Positions 28,043-36,368 of a stretch of 64,000 nucleotides of DNA are shown here, one piece after another (position 1 is the stretch's first letter; each line of letters opens with the position of its first letter). The notes under the pieces were generated by a model, which made no database searches, had not been told where the DNA came from, and saw only the letters and a list, made by a program, of their open reading frames with translations. The DNA is taken from NCBI RefSeq assembly GCF_003112575.1, contig NZ_BEWC01000003.1, forward strand, positions 124,001-188,000, given 5' to 3'. The DNA comes from Streptomyces ardesiacus (lineage in GTDB: Bacteria; Actinomycetota; Actinomycetes; Streptomycetales; Streptomycetaceae). A program made the translations under genes and the position numbers.

Positions 28043-29668
28043 ATGGGCAGGGGGGTGAAGGCCGCCGTCATAGGCGGGGTGCTGGCCGTGATGGTGGGCG
28101 GTGCCGGGTACGGCGCCTACAACGTGGTGTCGGCGCTGGACGGGGGCGGGGGGTCCGCCGGGTCGGAGGCCAAGAGCGGGCCGCCGAGTGGGGACGAGGT
28201 CGCGGAGACGACCGAGAAGTTCTTCGCGGCCTGGGAGAAGGGCGACGCGACGAGTGCCGCCTCGTACACCAACAACGCCTCCGCTGCCGGGCCGTTGCTG
28301 ACCGCCTACGGCGAGGACGCCCACATCACCGGCGTGCAGATCACGCCGGGCACGGCGGCCGGGACCTCCGTGCCGTTCACCGTGAAGGCGAAGGTGTCGT
28401 ACGAGGGGACGGCCAAGCCGCTCAGCTATGCGAGCCGACTGACCGTGGTGCGCGGGGAGACCACGGGACGCGCGCTGGTCGACTGGGATCCGTCCGTCGT
28501 CCACCCGGACCTCAAGGACGGGGACACCCTGGTCACCGCGGAGTCGGCGACGCCGCAGATCCAGGCCGTCGGACGGGACGGTGCCGTGCTGAGCAGGGAG
28601 AAGTACCCCTCGCTCGGTCCGATCCTCGCCAAACTCCGGGAGAAGTACGGCGACCAGGCCGGCGGCACCCCCGGCGTCGAACTGGCGGTCCGGCACACCA
28701 CCACGGAGGCTCCGGACACCCCGCTGCTGACGCTGACCGAGGGCAGGCCCGGGAAGCTGCGCACCACGCTCAGCGCGAGCGTCCAGGCCGCGGCCGAGAA
28801 GGCGGTGAAACGGTACGGCGAGTCCTCCGTGGTCGCCGTGAAGCCCAGCACCGGCGAGGTCCTGGCCGTGGCGAACCACCGCGAGGACGGGTTCAACGCG
28901 GCCTTCCAGGGAACCGTCGCGCCCGGCTCCACCATGAAGATCATCACCGCGGCCATGCTCATCGACAACGGCGTGACCTCGATGAACGGCCCGGCGCCCT
29001 GCCCCGAGACGGCGACCTGGCAGAGTCAGACCTTCCGCAACATCACCACGATGAAGCCCGACTTGAGCGCCACCCTGGCCACCACCTTCATGCGCTCCTG
29101 CAACACCGGCTTCATCAAGCTCATCGACGAGGAGCCGCTCACCGACTCCTCCCTGACCCAGGAGGCCGAGGAGCGCTTCGGGCTCGGGCGGAACAACTGG
29201 CAGACCGGAATCACCTCCTTCGACGGCAAGGTCCCCGCCGTGAGCGGCCCCGACCGCGCCGCCAACGCCATCGGGCAGGGCCAGGTCCAGATGAACCCGC
29301 TGAACATGGCCTCGGTCACCGCGACCGCCGTCACCGGCGCGTTCCGCCAGCCCCACCTGGTCCCGTTCGACCTCGACGACCGCAAGCCGGCCACCGCCAA
29401 GGGACTGCCGCAGAGCACCGTCGCCCAGCTCAAGCAGATGATGCGGCTCACCGCCACCCAGGGCACCGCCGTCGAGGCCATGTCCGGGCTGGGCGGCGAC
29501 ATCGGCGCCAAGACCGGGTCGGCCGAGGTCGACGGGCAGGCGGTCTCCAACAGCTGGTTCACCGGCTTCCGCAACGACGTCGCGGCGGCGGCGATGACCG
29601 AGGAGGGCGGCCACGGCGGCGACGCGGCCGGACCGATCGTCGCGGACGTGCTACGAGTCGGCGGCTGA
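28043..29668 (+). CDS. Penicillin-binding protein transpeptidase with NTF2-like N-terminal domain
   Basis: This 541-residue protein has an N-terminal membrane anchor (VIGGVLAVMVGGAGYGAY), a MecA-like NTF2 domain at about residues 45-165 and a transpeptidase domain. The active-site Ser296 is in GSTMK (SxxK), the SxN motif is SCN in RSCNTGF, and the KTG motif is KTGS. It crosslinks peptidoglycan outside the membrane. The start has an excellent GGGGAGGGG site. A paralogue follows 120 bp downstream and ssgE is next, which suggests a role in sporulation-related wall synthesis (inference). Confidence 0.9.
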   Translation: MGRGVKAAVIGGVLAVMVGGAGYGAYNVVSALDGGGGSAGSEAKSGPPSGDEVAETTEKFFAAWEKGDATSAASYTNNASAAGPLLTAYGEDAHITGVQITPGTAAGTSVPFTVKAKVSYEGTAKPLSYASRLTVVRGETTGRALVDWDPSVVHPDLKDGDTLVTAESATPQIQAVGRDGAVLSREKYPSLGPILAKLREKYGDQAGGTPGVELAVRHTTTEAPDTPLLTLTEGRPGKLRTTLSASVQAAAEKAVKRYGESSVVAVKPSTGEVLAVANHREDGFNAAFQGTVAPGSTMKIITAAMLIDNGVTSMNGPAPCPETATWQSQTFRNITTMKPDLSATLATTFMRSCNTGFIKLIDEEPLTDSSLTQEAEERFGLGRNNWQTGITSFDGKVPAVSGPDRAANAIGQGQVQMNPLNMASVTATAVTGAFRQPHLVPFDLDDRKPATAKGLPQSTVAQLKQMMRLTATQGTAVEAMSGLGGDIGAKTGSAEVDGQAVSNSWFTGFRNDVAAAAMTEEGGHGGDAAGPIVADVLRVGG

Positions 29669-29788
29669 CGCAGACCGGTGGCCATGGATGGCCGTACTGT
29701 GGTCGCCGTTGCCGGAACCGGCACCGAAGCCCCGCGCGTCCCCGTAGACACGTGGGCACCGCATCGAAGGCACCGAGGAACGGACACC

Positions 29789-31504
29789 GTGGGCAGCAGA
29801 AGGGGCGCCGCCGCCGAGCGGCGCAGGACGAAACCCGCCGTGATCGGCAGCGTCGCCGCGGTGGTCGTGGCCGGAGCCGGCTTCGGTGCCTACGCGATGT
29901 ACGGCGGCGGGGCGGGTGACGACGACGGCGCCCGCACCAGGTCCGCGGCGGCCGCGGAGAAGGTGAAGTCCGGTCCGCTGACGGCGGCCGAGGTCACCTC
30001 GACGGCCCAGCGGTTCCTCACCGCCTGGCAGCAGGGCGACGTGGCCGGCGCCGCCGCCGCGACCGACGACGCCGAGGCCGCGAAGGCCCTGCTCACCGGG
30101 TACGCCAAGGACGCCCGCATCAAGGACGCCGCCTTCACCGCGGGCACCCCGGCCGGGGAGAAGGTCCCGTTCTCCGTGAAGGCCACCGTCGCCTACGACG
30201 AGAAGACCGCGCCGCTCGCGTACGACAGCGCGCTGACCGTCGTCCGCCGGGCCGGCGACGGCGAACCCCGCGTCGACTGGCACGCCGCCGTCGTGCACCC
30301 GGACCTGCGCGACGGCGACCGGCTGGTCACCGGGAAGGCAGGCGACCCGCCGGTGAAGGCGCTGGACCGCAACGGCGGGGAGATCACCGCCGCCGCCTAC
30401 CCCTCCCTCGGCACCGTCCTGGACGGCCTGCGCGACAAGTACGGCAAGAAGGCCGGCGGCACCCCCGGCGTCGAACTCCGCGTGGTGCGCGCGAAGGCGG
30501 CGGACGGTGACGGGAAGGGATCCAAGGAAGCCAAGGGTTCCGGGGCCGGTGACGTCGCCGACAAGACGCTGCTGGAGCTGAGCAAGGGCACGCCCGGCAC
30601 GCTGAAGACGACGCTCGACCCCGCCCTCCAGGCCGCCGCCGAGCACCAGGTGGACGGCAAGAAGGGTGCGTCGGTGGTCCTGTTGCGCGCCTCCACCGGC
30701 GAGATCCTCGCGGTGGCCAACGGCGGGCACGGCTTCAACACCGCCTTCCTCGGCTCGCTCGCCCCGGGTTCCACCATGAAGGTCGTCACCGCCTCGATGC
30801 TGCTCGAGAAGGACCTGGCGTCCGTGAACGAGAAGCACCCGTGCCCGAAGTACTTCAGCTACGGCGGCTGGAAGTTCCAGAACGACGACGAGTTCGAGAT
30901 CAAGGACGGCACCTTCAAGGCGAGCTTCGCCCGTTCCTGCAACACCGCCTTCATCAGCCAGGCCCCGGAGCTGAAGGACGACGACCTGACCCGGCAGGCC
31001 GAGCAGGTCTTCGGCCTGTCCATGAACAACTGGTCGGTCGGCGTGCCCACCTTCGACGGCCGGGTGCCGGTGCAGAGCAAGGCCCAGATGGCGGCCTCCC
31101 TCATCGGCCAGGGCGGCGTGCGGATGAACCCGCTGAACATGGCGTCGGTGTCGGCGACCGTGAAGTCGGGCAGCTTCCACCAGCCGTACCTGGTCGCCCC
31201 GTCGGTGGACGGGCGGGCGCTCGCCACGGCCTCCCGGACGATGTCGGCCGCCACCCTCGGCGCGCTGCGCGAGCTGATGTCCTACACGGCGGCCTACGGC
31301 ACCGCGGCGGAGGCGATGGCCGGGGTCGGCGGTGACGTCGGCGCGAAGACCGGCTCGGCGGAGGTCGACGGGCAGGAGCAGCCCAACGGGTGGTTCACGG
31401 CGTACCGGGGCGACGTCGCCGCGGCGGGCGTGGTCCAGCAGGGCGGGCACGGCGGCGACACGGCGGGACCCATCGTCGCGGCCCTGCTCAAGGCGGCCGG
31501 CTGA
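29789..31504 (+). CDS. Penicillin-binding protein transpeptidase, tandem paralogue
   Basis: This 571-residue protein has the layout of the previous gene: basic N-terminus, membrane anchor (IGSVAAVVVAGAGFGAYAMY), NTF2-like domain and transpeptidase domain. Active-site Ser328 lies in GSTMK, with RSCNTAF and AKTGSAE as second and third motifs. It carries an extra Lys/Gly/Ser-rich insertion before the transpeptidase part. The GTG at 29789 follows GAGGA; longer upstream extensions are not family-like. It probably arose by tandem duplication. Confidence 0.9.
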   Translation: MGSRRGAAAERRRTKPAVIGSVAAVVVAGAGFGAYAMYGGGAGDDDGARTRSAAAAEKVKSGPLTAAEVTSTAQRFLTAWQQGDVAGAAAATDDAEAAKALLTGYAKDARIKDAAFTAGTPAGEKVPFSVKATVAYDEKTAPLAYDSALTVVRRAGDGEPRVDWHAAVVHPDLRDGDRLVTGKAGDPPVKALDRNGGEITAAAYPSLGTVLDGLRDKYGKKAGGTPGVELRVVRAKAADGDGKGSKEAKGSGAGDVADKTLLELSKGTPGTLKTTLDPALQAAAEHQVDGKKGASVVLLRASTGEILAVANGGHGFNTAFLGSLAPGSTMKVVTASMLLEKDLASVNEKHPCPKYFSYGGWKFQNDDEFEIKDGTFKASFARSCNTAFISQAPELKDDDLTRQAEQVFGLSMNNWSVGVPTFDGRVPVQSKAQMAASLIGQGGVRMNPLNMASVSATVKSGSFHQPYLVAPSVDGRALATASRTMSAATLGALRELMSYTAAYGTAAEAMAGVGGDVGAKTGSAEVDGQEQPNGWFTAYRGDVAAAGVVQQGGHGGDTAGPIVAALLKAAG

Positions 31505-31514
31505 CGGGCCCTTC

Positions 31515-31566
31515 GCTCAGCGGGCCACCGGCTGGGCGGCGCTCAGTGGGCCACCGGCTGGGCGGC
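31515..31566. repeat. 26-bp tandem duplication at the 3' end of ssgE
   Basis: Bases 31515-31540 and 31541-31566 differ at one position. The second copy encodes the last residues and stop of ssgE on the minus strand; the first lies just beyond the stop. It parallels the duplication at the end of tam. Confidence 0.9.
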
Positions 31567-31926
31567 GACGGCCTGGTGGGTGCGGCGCAGGAACCGCACG
31601 AGTGCCTTGTTCTCGAACTGGACCACCGAGCAGCCCTGCGGGGAGTGGAACTCGATCACGGCCTGCACCCGCCCGCACGGCCACACCCGCACGTCGCCCT
31701 CTCCGGCCGGCGCGCGCAGCCCCTGTTCCAGCAGCGCGCGGGAGAAGGTCCACTCGCGGGAGCGGGAGGCACGGCCGCCCCTGCCCGGGAGGGCGACGCG
31801 CACCGTCGAGGGGTCCCGCTCGGGGTCGTAGCGCAGGACGACGGGTATCGCTCCGCCGTCGTCCTGGTCGGGGAGATCCGCGTCCGTCAGGATGTGGGCT
31901 CGTGCGTACTGTTCGACTACGGACAT
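31543..31926 (-). CDS. ssgE: SsgA-like sporulation protein SsgE
   Basis: This 127-residue protein belongs to the SsgA-like family found only in sporulating actinomycetes. Typical features are the IPVVLRYDPERDPSTVRVAL strand pair, EWTFSRALLEQGL, DVRVWPC and a GCSVVQFENKALVRFLRRT C-terminal helix. These proteins control septum placement and wall remodelling. The position next to two PBP genes matches ssgE of S. coelicolor. The ATG at 31926 has AGGGGCG upstream. The C-terminus lies in a tandem duplication. Confidence 0.9.
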   Translation of the reverse strand: MSVVEQYARAHILTDADLPDQDDGGAIPVVLRYDPERDPSTVRVALPGRGGRASRSREWTFSRALLEQGLRAPAGEGDVRVWPCGRVQAVIEFHSPQGCSVVQFENKALVRFLRRTHQAVAAQPVAH

Positions 31927-32115
31927 GGGGTCGCCCCTTACGCTCTGCCACCTGTGTTGAAGCTGTGCGTCCACCCCCACTCCAATGTCCCATATTTCCC
32001 GGCTCACGCCCTGTGGGCCGAATATCACATGTGAGATCGGGCCGCTCGCGTGCGGGATCGGACCGCTCGCGCATCCTCGCGCACACCGGAGCGCGCACCA
32101 GCCTTTACCTCGCTC

Positions 32116-32146
32116 TTGCGAACGAGTTGCAATTGGTCCCTATCAT
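32116..32146 (+). promoter_or_regulatory. Nur box and -10 element of the nickel transporter operon
   Basis: TTGCGA-N5-TTGCAA at 32116-32132 matches the Nur (nickel-responsive Fur family) consensus tTGCaa-N5-ttGCAA known from S. coelicolor. The first half doubles as a possible -35. A TATCAT -10 box lies at 32141-32146, 6 bases before the GTG start. Binding of Nur here would repress the operon when nickel is plentiful. Confidence 0.75.
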
Positions 32147-32152
32147 CGGACC

Positions 32153-33214
32153 GTGCATGTACCCGACGGATTCATCAACGCCCCGACCTCCGCGGTGACC
32201 GGAGTCGTCGCCGCGGGCGCCATCGCGGTCAGCCTGCGCGGCGCGCGCCGCGAACTGGACGAGCGGACGGCGCCGCTGGCCGGGCTGGTCGCGGCGTTCA
32301 TCTTCGCGGTGCAGATGCTGAACTTCCCGGTCGCGGCCGGGACCAGCGGGCACCTGCTCGGCGGTGCGCTGGCCGCCATCCTCGTGGGTCCCTGCACAGG
32401 CGTGCTGTGCGTCTCCGTCGTCCTGCTCATGCAGGGCATCCTCTTCGCCGACGGCGGCCTGACCGCGCTCGGCGTGAACATCACCGACATGGCGATCGTC
32501 ACCACCGTCGTCGCCTACGCCCTCTTCCGGGGCCTGGTGAAGGTCCTGCCGCGCACCCGGCGCTCGGTCACCGTCGCCTCCTTCGTCGCCGCGCTCGTCT
32601 CCGTCCCGGCCGCCGCCCTCGCCTTCACGCTCCTGTACTGGATCGGCGGCACCACCGACGTCGCCATCGGCAAGGTCGCCACCGCGATGATCGGCGTGCA
32701 CGTGCTCATCGGCATCGGCGAGGCCGTGATCACCGCCCTGACCGTCGGCGCCGTCGTCGCCGTACGCCCGGACCTGGTGTACGGGGCGCGCGGGCTGCGG
32801 CAGCGGCTCAGGCTGCGGGTCAACGGCGAGCTGGTCGACGCCAACGGTTCCGCGCCGTCCCCGGCCCCCGCGCCCGCCGCCGCCCGCTCGCACCGCGCGG
32901 TGTGGCTCACCGGCCTCGTCGCCTCCCTGGTCCTGGCCGGCTTCGTCAGCTTCTACGCCTCCGCCGACCCCGACGGCCTGGAGAAGGTCGCCTCCGACAA
33001 GGGCATCGACAAGAAGGCCGAGGAGCACGCCTCCGCCGACTCCCCGCTCGCCGACTACGGCGTCAAGGACGTCGCCGACGCCCGGATCTCCGGCGGCCTC
33101 GCGGGCGTGATCGGCGTCGGCGTCACCGTCGTCGCGGGCAGCGCCGTGTTCTGGGCGGTGCGCAGGCGCCGCAGCGACGACGCCTCCCCGGCCCGCACGG
33201 AAACGACCGTCTGA
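32153..33214 (+). CDS. nikMN: ECF nickel transporter substrate-binding component NikMN (CbiM-CbiN fusion)
   Basis: This 353-residue protein begins VHVPDGFINAPTS, the His-containing N-terminus that binds metal in CbiM/NikM once the start residue is in place. About seven membrane segments follow. The last 110 residues form a CbiN/NikN-like region with two helices enclosing an extracytoplasmic loop ending SPLADYGVKDV. The GTG at 32153 must be the true start because His2 is a ligand in this family. The Nur box upstream points to nickel instead of cobalt. It is the first gene of nikMN-nikQ-nikO. Confidence 0.9.
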   Translation: MHVPDGFINAPTSAVTGVVAAGAIAVSLRGARRELDERTAPLAGLVAAFIFAVQMLNFPVAAGTSGHLLGGALAAILVGPCTGVLCVSVVLLMQGILFADGGLTALGVNITDMAIVTTVVAYALFRGLVKVLPRTRRSVTVASFVAALVSVPAAALAFTLLYWIGGTTDVAIGKVATAMIGVHVLIGIGEAVITALTVGAVVAVRPDLVYGARGLRQRLRLRVNGELVDANGSAPSPAPAPAAARSHRAVWLTGLVASLVLAGFVSFYASADPDGLEKVASDKGIDKKAEEHASADSPLADYGVKDVADARISGGLAGVIGVGVTVVAGSAVFWAVRRRRSDDASPARTETTV

Positions 33215-33215
33215 C

Positions 33216-34007
33216 GTGGGCGCCGTCGGAGGTACCTCCCACGCGTTCAGCGGTGGGGGAGCCCACCGGCTCTACCGGCACGGACACTCCCCCGTGCACG
33301 GGCTGCCGCCGCACACCAAACTCGCCGCGGCCTTCGCCTTCGTGGTCGTCGTGGTCTCCACACCGCGCGAGGCGATGTGGGCCTTCGGCGTGTACGCGCT
33401 GCTGCTCGCGGCGGTGGCGTACGCGGCCCGCGTCCCGGCCGCCTTCCTGCTCAAACGGCTGCTGATCGAGGTGCCGTTCGTCGCGTTCGCGGTGCTCATG
33501 CCGTTCGTGGCGGAGGGTGGGCGGATCGACGTGCTGGGTCTGTCCCTGAGCGTCAACGGCCTGTGGGGCGCCTGGAACGTGCTGGCCAAGGGCACCCTGG
33601 GCGTTGCCGCCTCCGTGCTCCTGGCCGCCACGACCGAGCTGCGGGAACTCCTGCTGGGCCTCCAGCGGCTGAAACTTCCCCCGCTGCTGGTGCAGATCGC
33701 CTCGTTCATGATCCGGTACGGCGACGTGATCACGGACGAGATGCGGCGGATGCGGATCGCCCGGGAGTCCCGGGGCTTCGAGGCGACGGGCGTACGGCAC
33801 TGGGGCGTGCTCGCCAAGTCGGCGGGGGCGCTGTTCATCCGCTCCTACGAACGCGGCGAACGCGTCCACCTGGCCATGGTCAGCCGCGGCTACGCCGGTG
33901 CGATGCCGGTGATCGACGAGGCGACCGCGTCCCGGGCGCAGTGGTCGTCCGCGCTGGCCCTCCCCTGTGCGGCCCTCGTCGTGTGTCTGCTGGGATGGGT
34001 GCTGTGA
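33216..34007 (+). CDS. nikQ: ECF transporter transmembrane component NikQ/CbiQ
   Basis: This 263-residue integral membrane protein is the T component of the importer. It has the conserved HGHSPVHGLPPHTKL N-terminal motif, about five helices, and the coupling motifs MRIARESRGF and MVSRGYAG that contact the ATPase. The GTG at 33216 lies one base after the nikMN stop. Residues 5-17 are encoded by a REP-like palindrome, an unusual extension. nikO overlaps the 3' end. Confidence 0.88.
   Translation: MGAVGGTSHAFSGGGAHRLYRHGHSPVHGLPPHTKLAAAFAFVVVVVSTPREAMWAFGVYALLLAAVAYAARVPAAFLLKRLLIEVPFVAFAVLMPFVAEGGRIDVLGLSLSVNGLWGAWNVLAKGTLGVAASVLLAATTELRELLLGLQRLKLPPLLVQIASFMIRYGDVITDEMRRMRIARESRGFEATGVRHWGVLAKSAGALFIRSYERGERVHLAMVSRGYAGAMPVIDEATASRAQWSSALALPCAALVVCLLGWVL
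33228..33263. repeat. REP-like palindrome inside the start of nikQ
   Basis: GGTACCTCCCA, GTTCAG and TGGGGGAG occur in the same order as in the element at 11166-11216. Here the element is read in frame and encodes a TSHAFSGGG stretch near the N-terminus of NikQ. Confidence 0.6.
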
Positions 34008-34762
34008 CAGCTCTCCCGGCGTCCCTCGACGTCTCCGGTCTCGCCTTCGCCTACCCCGACGGGCACCAGGCCCTGTTCGGCGTGGACTTCTCCGTCGCGC
34101 GCGGCGAGCGGGTCGCGCTGCTCGGGCCGAACGGCGCGGGCAAGACCACCCTCGTCCTCCACCTCAACGGCATCCTGACCGGCGGCACCGGCACGGTCTC
34201 CGTCGCCGGACTGCCGGTCGACAGGCGGAACATGGCCGAGATCAGGCGCCGGGTCGGCATCGTCTTCCAGGACCCCGACGACCAGCTCTTCATGCCGACG
34301 GTGCGCGAGGACGTGGCCTTCGGACCGGCGGCGGCCGGGGTGAAGGGGCCGGAGCTGGAGGCCTGCGTGGACCGGGCGCTCACCCTGGTCGGCATGGCGG
34401 AGTTCAAGGACCGGCCGCCGCACCACCTCTCCTTCGGCCAGCGGCGCCGGGTGGCCGTGGCGACCGTGCTCGCCATGGAGCCGGAGATCCTGGTCCTGGA
34501 CGAGCCCTCCTCCAACCTCGACCCGGCCTCCCGCCGCGAACTCGCCGACATCCTGCGGTCCCTGGACGTCACGGTGCTGATGGTCACCCACGACCTGCCC
34601 TACGCCCTGGAGCTGTGCCCCCGCGCCCTGATCCTCAGCGACGGCGTGATCGCGGCCGACGGTCCGACGGCACGGCTGCTGTCGGACGACGCGCTGATGC
34701 GCGCCCACCGCCTGGAGCTGCCGTTCGGCTTCGACCCGCGGTCGGTGCCGGCGGGCGGCTGA
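34004..34762 (+). CDS. nikO: ECF transporter ATP-binding component NikO/CbiO
   Basis: This 252-residue ABC ATPase has Walker A GPNGAGKTT, the ECF-typical QDPDDQLF, signature LSFGQRRRVAVA, and Walker B ILVLDEPSSNLD. It powers the nickel importer with NikMN and NikQ. The GTG at 34004 overlaps the nikQ stop (GTGA); an ATG at 33995 is an alternative. No further metal genes follow. Confidence 0.9.
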   Translation: MTALPASLDVSGLAFAYPDGHQALFGVDFSVARGERVALLGPNGAGKTTLVLHLNGILTGGTGTVSVAGLPVDRRNMAEIRRRVGIVFQDPDDQLFMPTVREDVAFGPAAAGVKGPELEACVDRALTLVGMAEFKDRPPHHLSFGQRRRVAVATVLAMEPEILVLDEPSSNLDPASRRELADILRSLDVTVLMVTHDLPYALELCPRALILSDGVIAADGPTARLLSDDALMRAHRLELPFGFDPRSVPAGG

Positions 34763-34827
34763 GGAATGGGGGACGGTCCGCGGCCGTTGCACCCACTGTC
34801 GCCAGGGACCGGAAGGGACGGACGGTA

Positions 34828-36048
34828 GTGGGAGCGGACGTGGACGTGCACGGCACGGTGGCCGGGGGCTTCGAGCCGGTGAGGGACGCGTTCGTGCGGA
34901 ACTTCACCGCGCTCGGCGAGCGGGGCGCGGCCGTCGCCGTCTACCGGGACGGGCGCAAGGTCGTCGACCTGTGGGCCGGCACCCGGGACGTCGACGGCAC
35001 CGCGCCCTGGCGCCGGGGCACCGCCCAGGTGGTCCGCTCGGCGACCAAGGGCGTCGCCGCCGCCGTACCGCTGCTGCTGCACCGGCGCGGGGAGCTGGAC
35101 CTGGACGCGCCGGTGGGCGAGTACTGGCCGGAGTTCAAGGCGCACGGCAAGGAGCGGGTACTGGTCCGGCACGTGCTGAACCACCGGGCCGGACTGCCGG
35201 TCCTGGACCGTCCGCTCACCCCCGAGGACGTGCTCGACCCGCTGCGGGGTCCGGCGGCCGTCGCCGCGCAGGCGCCCGTGTGGGAGCCGGGCACCGACCA
35301 CGGCTACCACGCGCTGACCTACGGCTGGCTGCTCGACGAGCTGGTCCGCCGGGTGACCGGCGGGCGGGGCGCGGGAGAGTGGATCGCGGACGAGATCGCC
35401 GGCCCGCTCGGCCTGGACCTGTGGGTGGGGCTGCCGGCGGCGGAGGAGGCGGCCGGCCGGGCCGGTCGCGTCGGGCGCCTGGAGGAGCCCGAGCCGTCGG
35501 CGAACGGCCCGCGGCTGCGGCCCAAGCGCGCGGTGACCGAGGCCTACGGCGACCCGGACTCCCTCACCCGCCGCGCCTTCGCCGCGATCACCCCGTTCCC
35601 GGACCAGAACGACCCGGTGTACCGCGCCGCCGCCCTCCCGGCCGCCAACGGCATCGCGACGGCGGACGGTCTGGCCCGCTTCTACGCGGCGCTGATCGGC
35701 GAGGTCGACGGCGTGACGCGGAGCGTGCGGCTGTTCGACCCGGCGACGACGGAGCTGGCCCGCGCCGAGGAGTCCGCCGGGCCGGACCGGGTCCTGGTCG
35801 TGAACACCCGGTTCGGCCTCGGCTACATGCTGCACGGCAGCGCGTCCCCGTTCCTGTCCGCCGGCTCCTTCGGCCACCCGGGCCGCGGCGGCTCCCTCGG
35901 CTTCGCCGACCCGGAGGCCGGCATCGCCCTGGGCTACGTCACCAACGGCTTCCGCAAGACCGTGACGGCGGACCCGCGCGCGCAGGCGCTGGTCCGGGCG
36001 GTACGCGCGTCGCTCGCCGGGTCCGGCTCAGACGTGGATGGGGTGTGA
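34828..36048 (+). CDS. Serine beta-lactamase-like hydrolase/esterase (EstB type)
   Basis: This 406-residue class C beta-lactamase-fold protein has Ser-x-x-Lys in RSATKGVA, a Tyr motif in YHALTYGWL and a late HPGRGGSLG in place of KTG, as in EstB esterases. It lacks a signal peptide, so it is probably cytoplasmic and cleaves an ester or amide of unknown identity. The GTG at 34828 lies 65 bp after nikO. The last 21 bp overlap the convergent DUF1876 gene. Confidence 0.85.
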   Translation: MGADVDVHGTVAGGFEPVRDAFVRNFTALGERGAAVAVYRDGRKVVDLWAGTRDVDGTAPWRRGTAQVVRSATKGVAAAVPLLLHRRGELDLDAPVGEYWPEFKAHGKERVLVRHVLNHRAGLPVLDRPLTPEDVLDPLRGPAAVAAQAPVWEPGTDHGYHALTYGWLLDELVRRVTGGRGAGEWIADEIAGPLGLDLWVGLPAAEEAAGRAGRVGRLEEPEPSANGPRLRPKRAVTEAYGDPDSLTRRAFAAITPFPDQNDPVYRAAALPAANGIATADGLARFYAALIGEVDGVTRSVRLFDPATTELARAEESAGPDRVLVVNTRFGLGYMLHGSASPFLSAGSFGHPGRGGSLGFADPEAGIALGYVTNGFRKTVTADPRAQALVRAVRASLAGSGSDVDGV

Positions 36049-36303
36049 GGTCCGGCCGGACGCGGCGTCGATCTCCTCGTGCGCCTTGGTGAGCAGGCGC
36101 ATCGCCAGTTCGTTCAACGCGCGTGCCCCCGCGACCTCCTCGCCGACCCGTGGCTGCTGGGAGTCGACCCGGTGACGGCTGGCGTGGCCGTGCGCGCGCA
36201 TCTCGGTGCCGTCGGGCAGGCGCACCATGGCGACCGCCCGCGTGTGCTGGTCGTCCTCCATGAACTCCATCTCGACGTGCCAACCCACTGTGGTGTGCAT
36301 CAT
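36028..36303 (-). CDS. DUF1876 domain protein
   Basis: This 91-residue protein is a full DUF1876 (dsRBFC-like) domain: WHVEMEFMEDDQHTRAVA, LPDGTEMRAHGHASRHRVD, and EEVAGARALNELAMRLL. The family is actinobacterial and of unknown function. The ribosome binding site at 36306-36316 is an 11-base exact complement of the 16S rRNA 3' end, suggesting high expression. Its 3' end overlaps the beta-lactamase-like gene by 21 bp. Confidence 0.88.
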   Translation of the reverse strand: MMHTTVGWHVEMEFMEDDQHTRAVAMVRLPDGTEMRAHGHASRHRVDSQQPRVGEEVAGARALNELAMRLLTKAHEEIDAASGRTSHPIHV

Positions 36304-36305
36304 GA

Positions 36306-36316
36306 GGATCACCTCC
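36306..36316 (-). promoter_or_regulatory. Exceptionally long Shine-Dalgarno sequence
   Basis: Read on the minus strand, GGAGGTGATCC precedes the DUF1876 ATG by 2 bases. It is complementary over 11 bases to the 16S rRNA tail, far beyond the usual 4-6. Confidence 0.85.
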
Positions 36317-36368
36317 GGAACGTCTCCTTCCAGGGTGCGCCTCGGCGCGGCGGTCCGCACGGCCCCGG

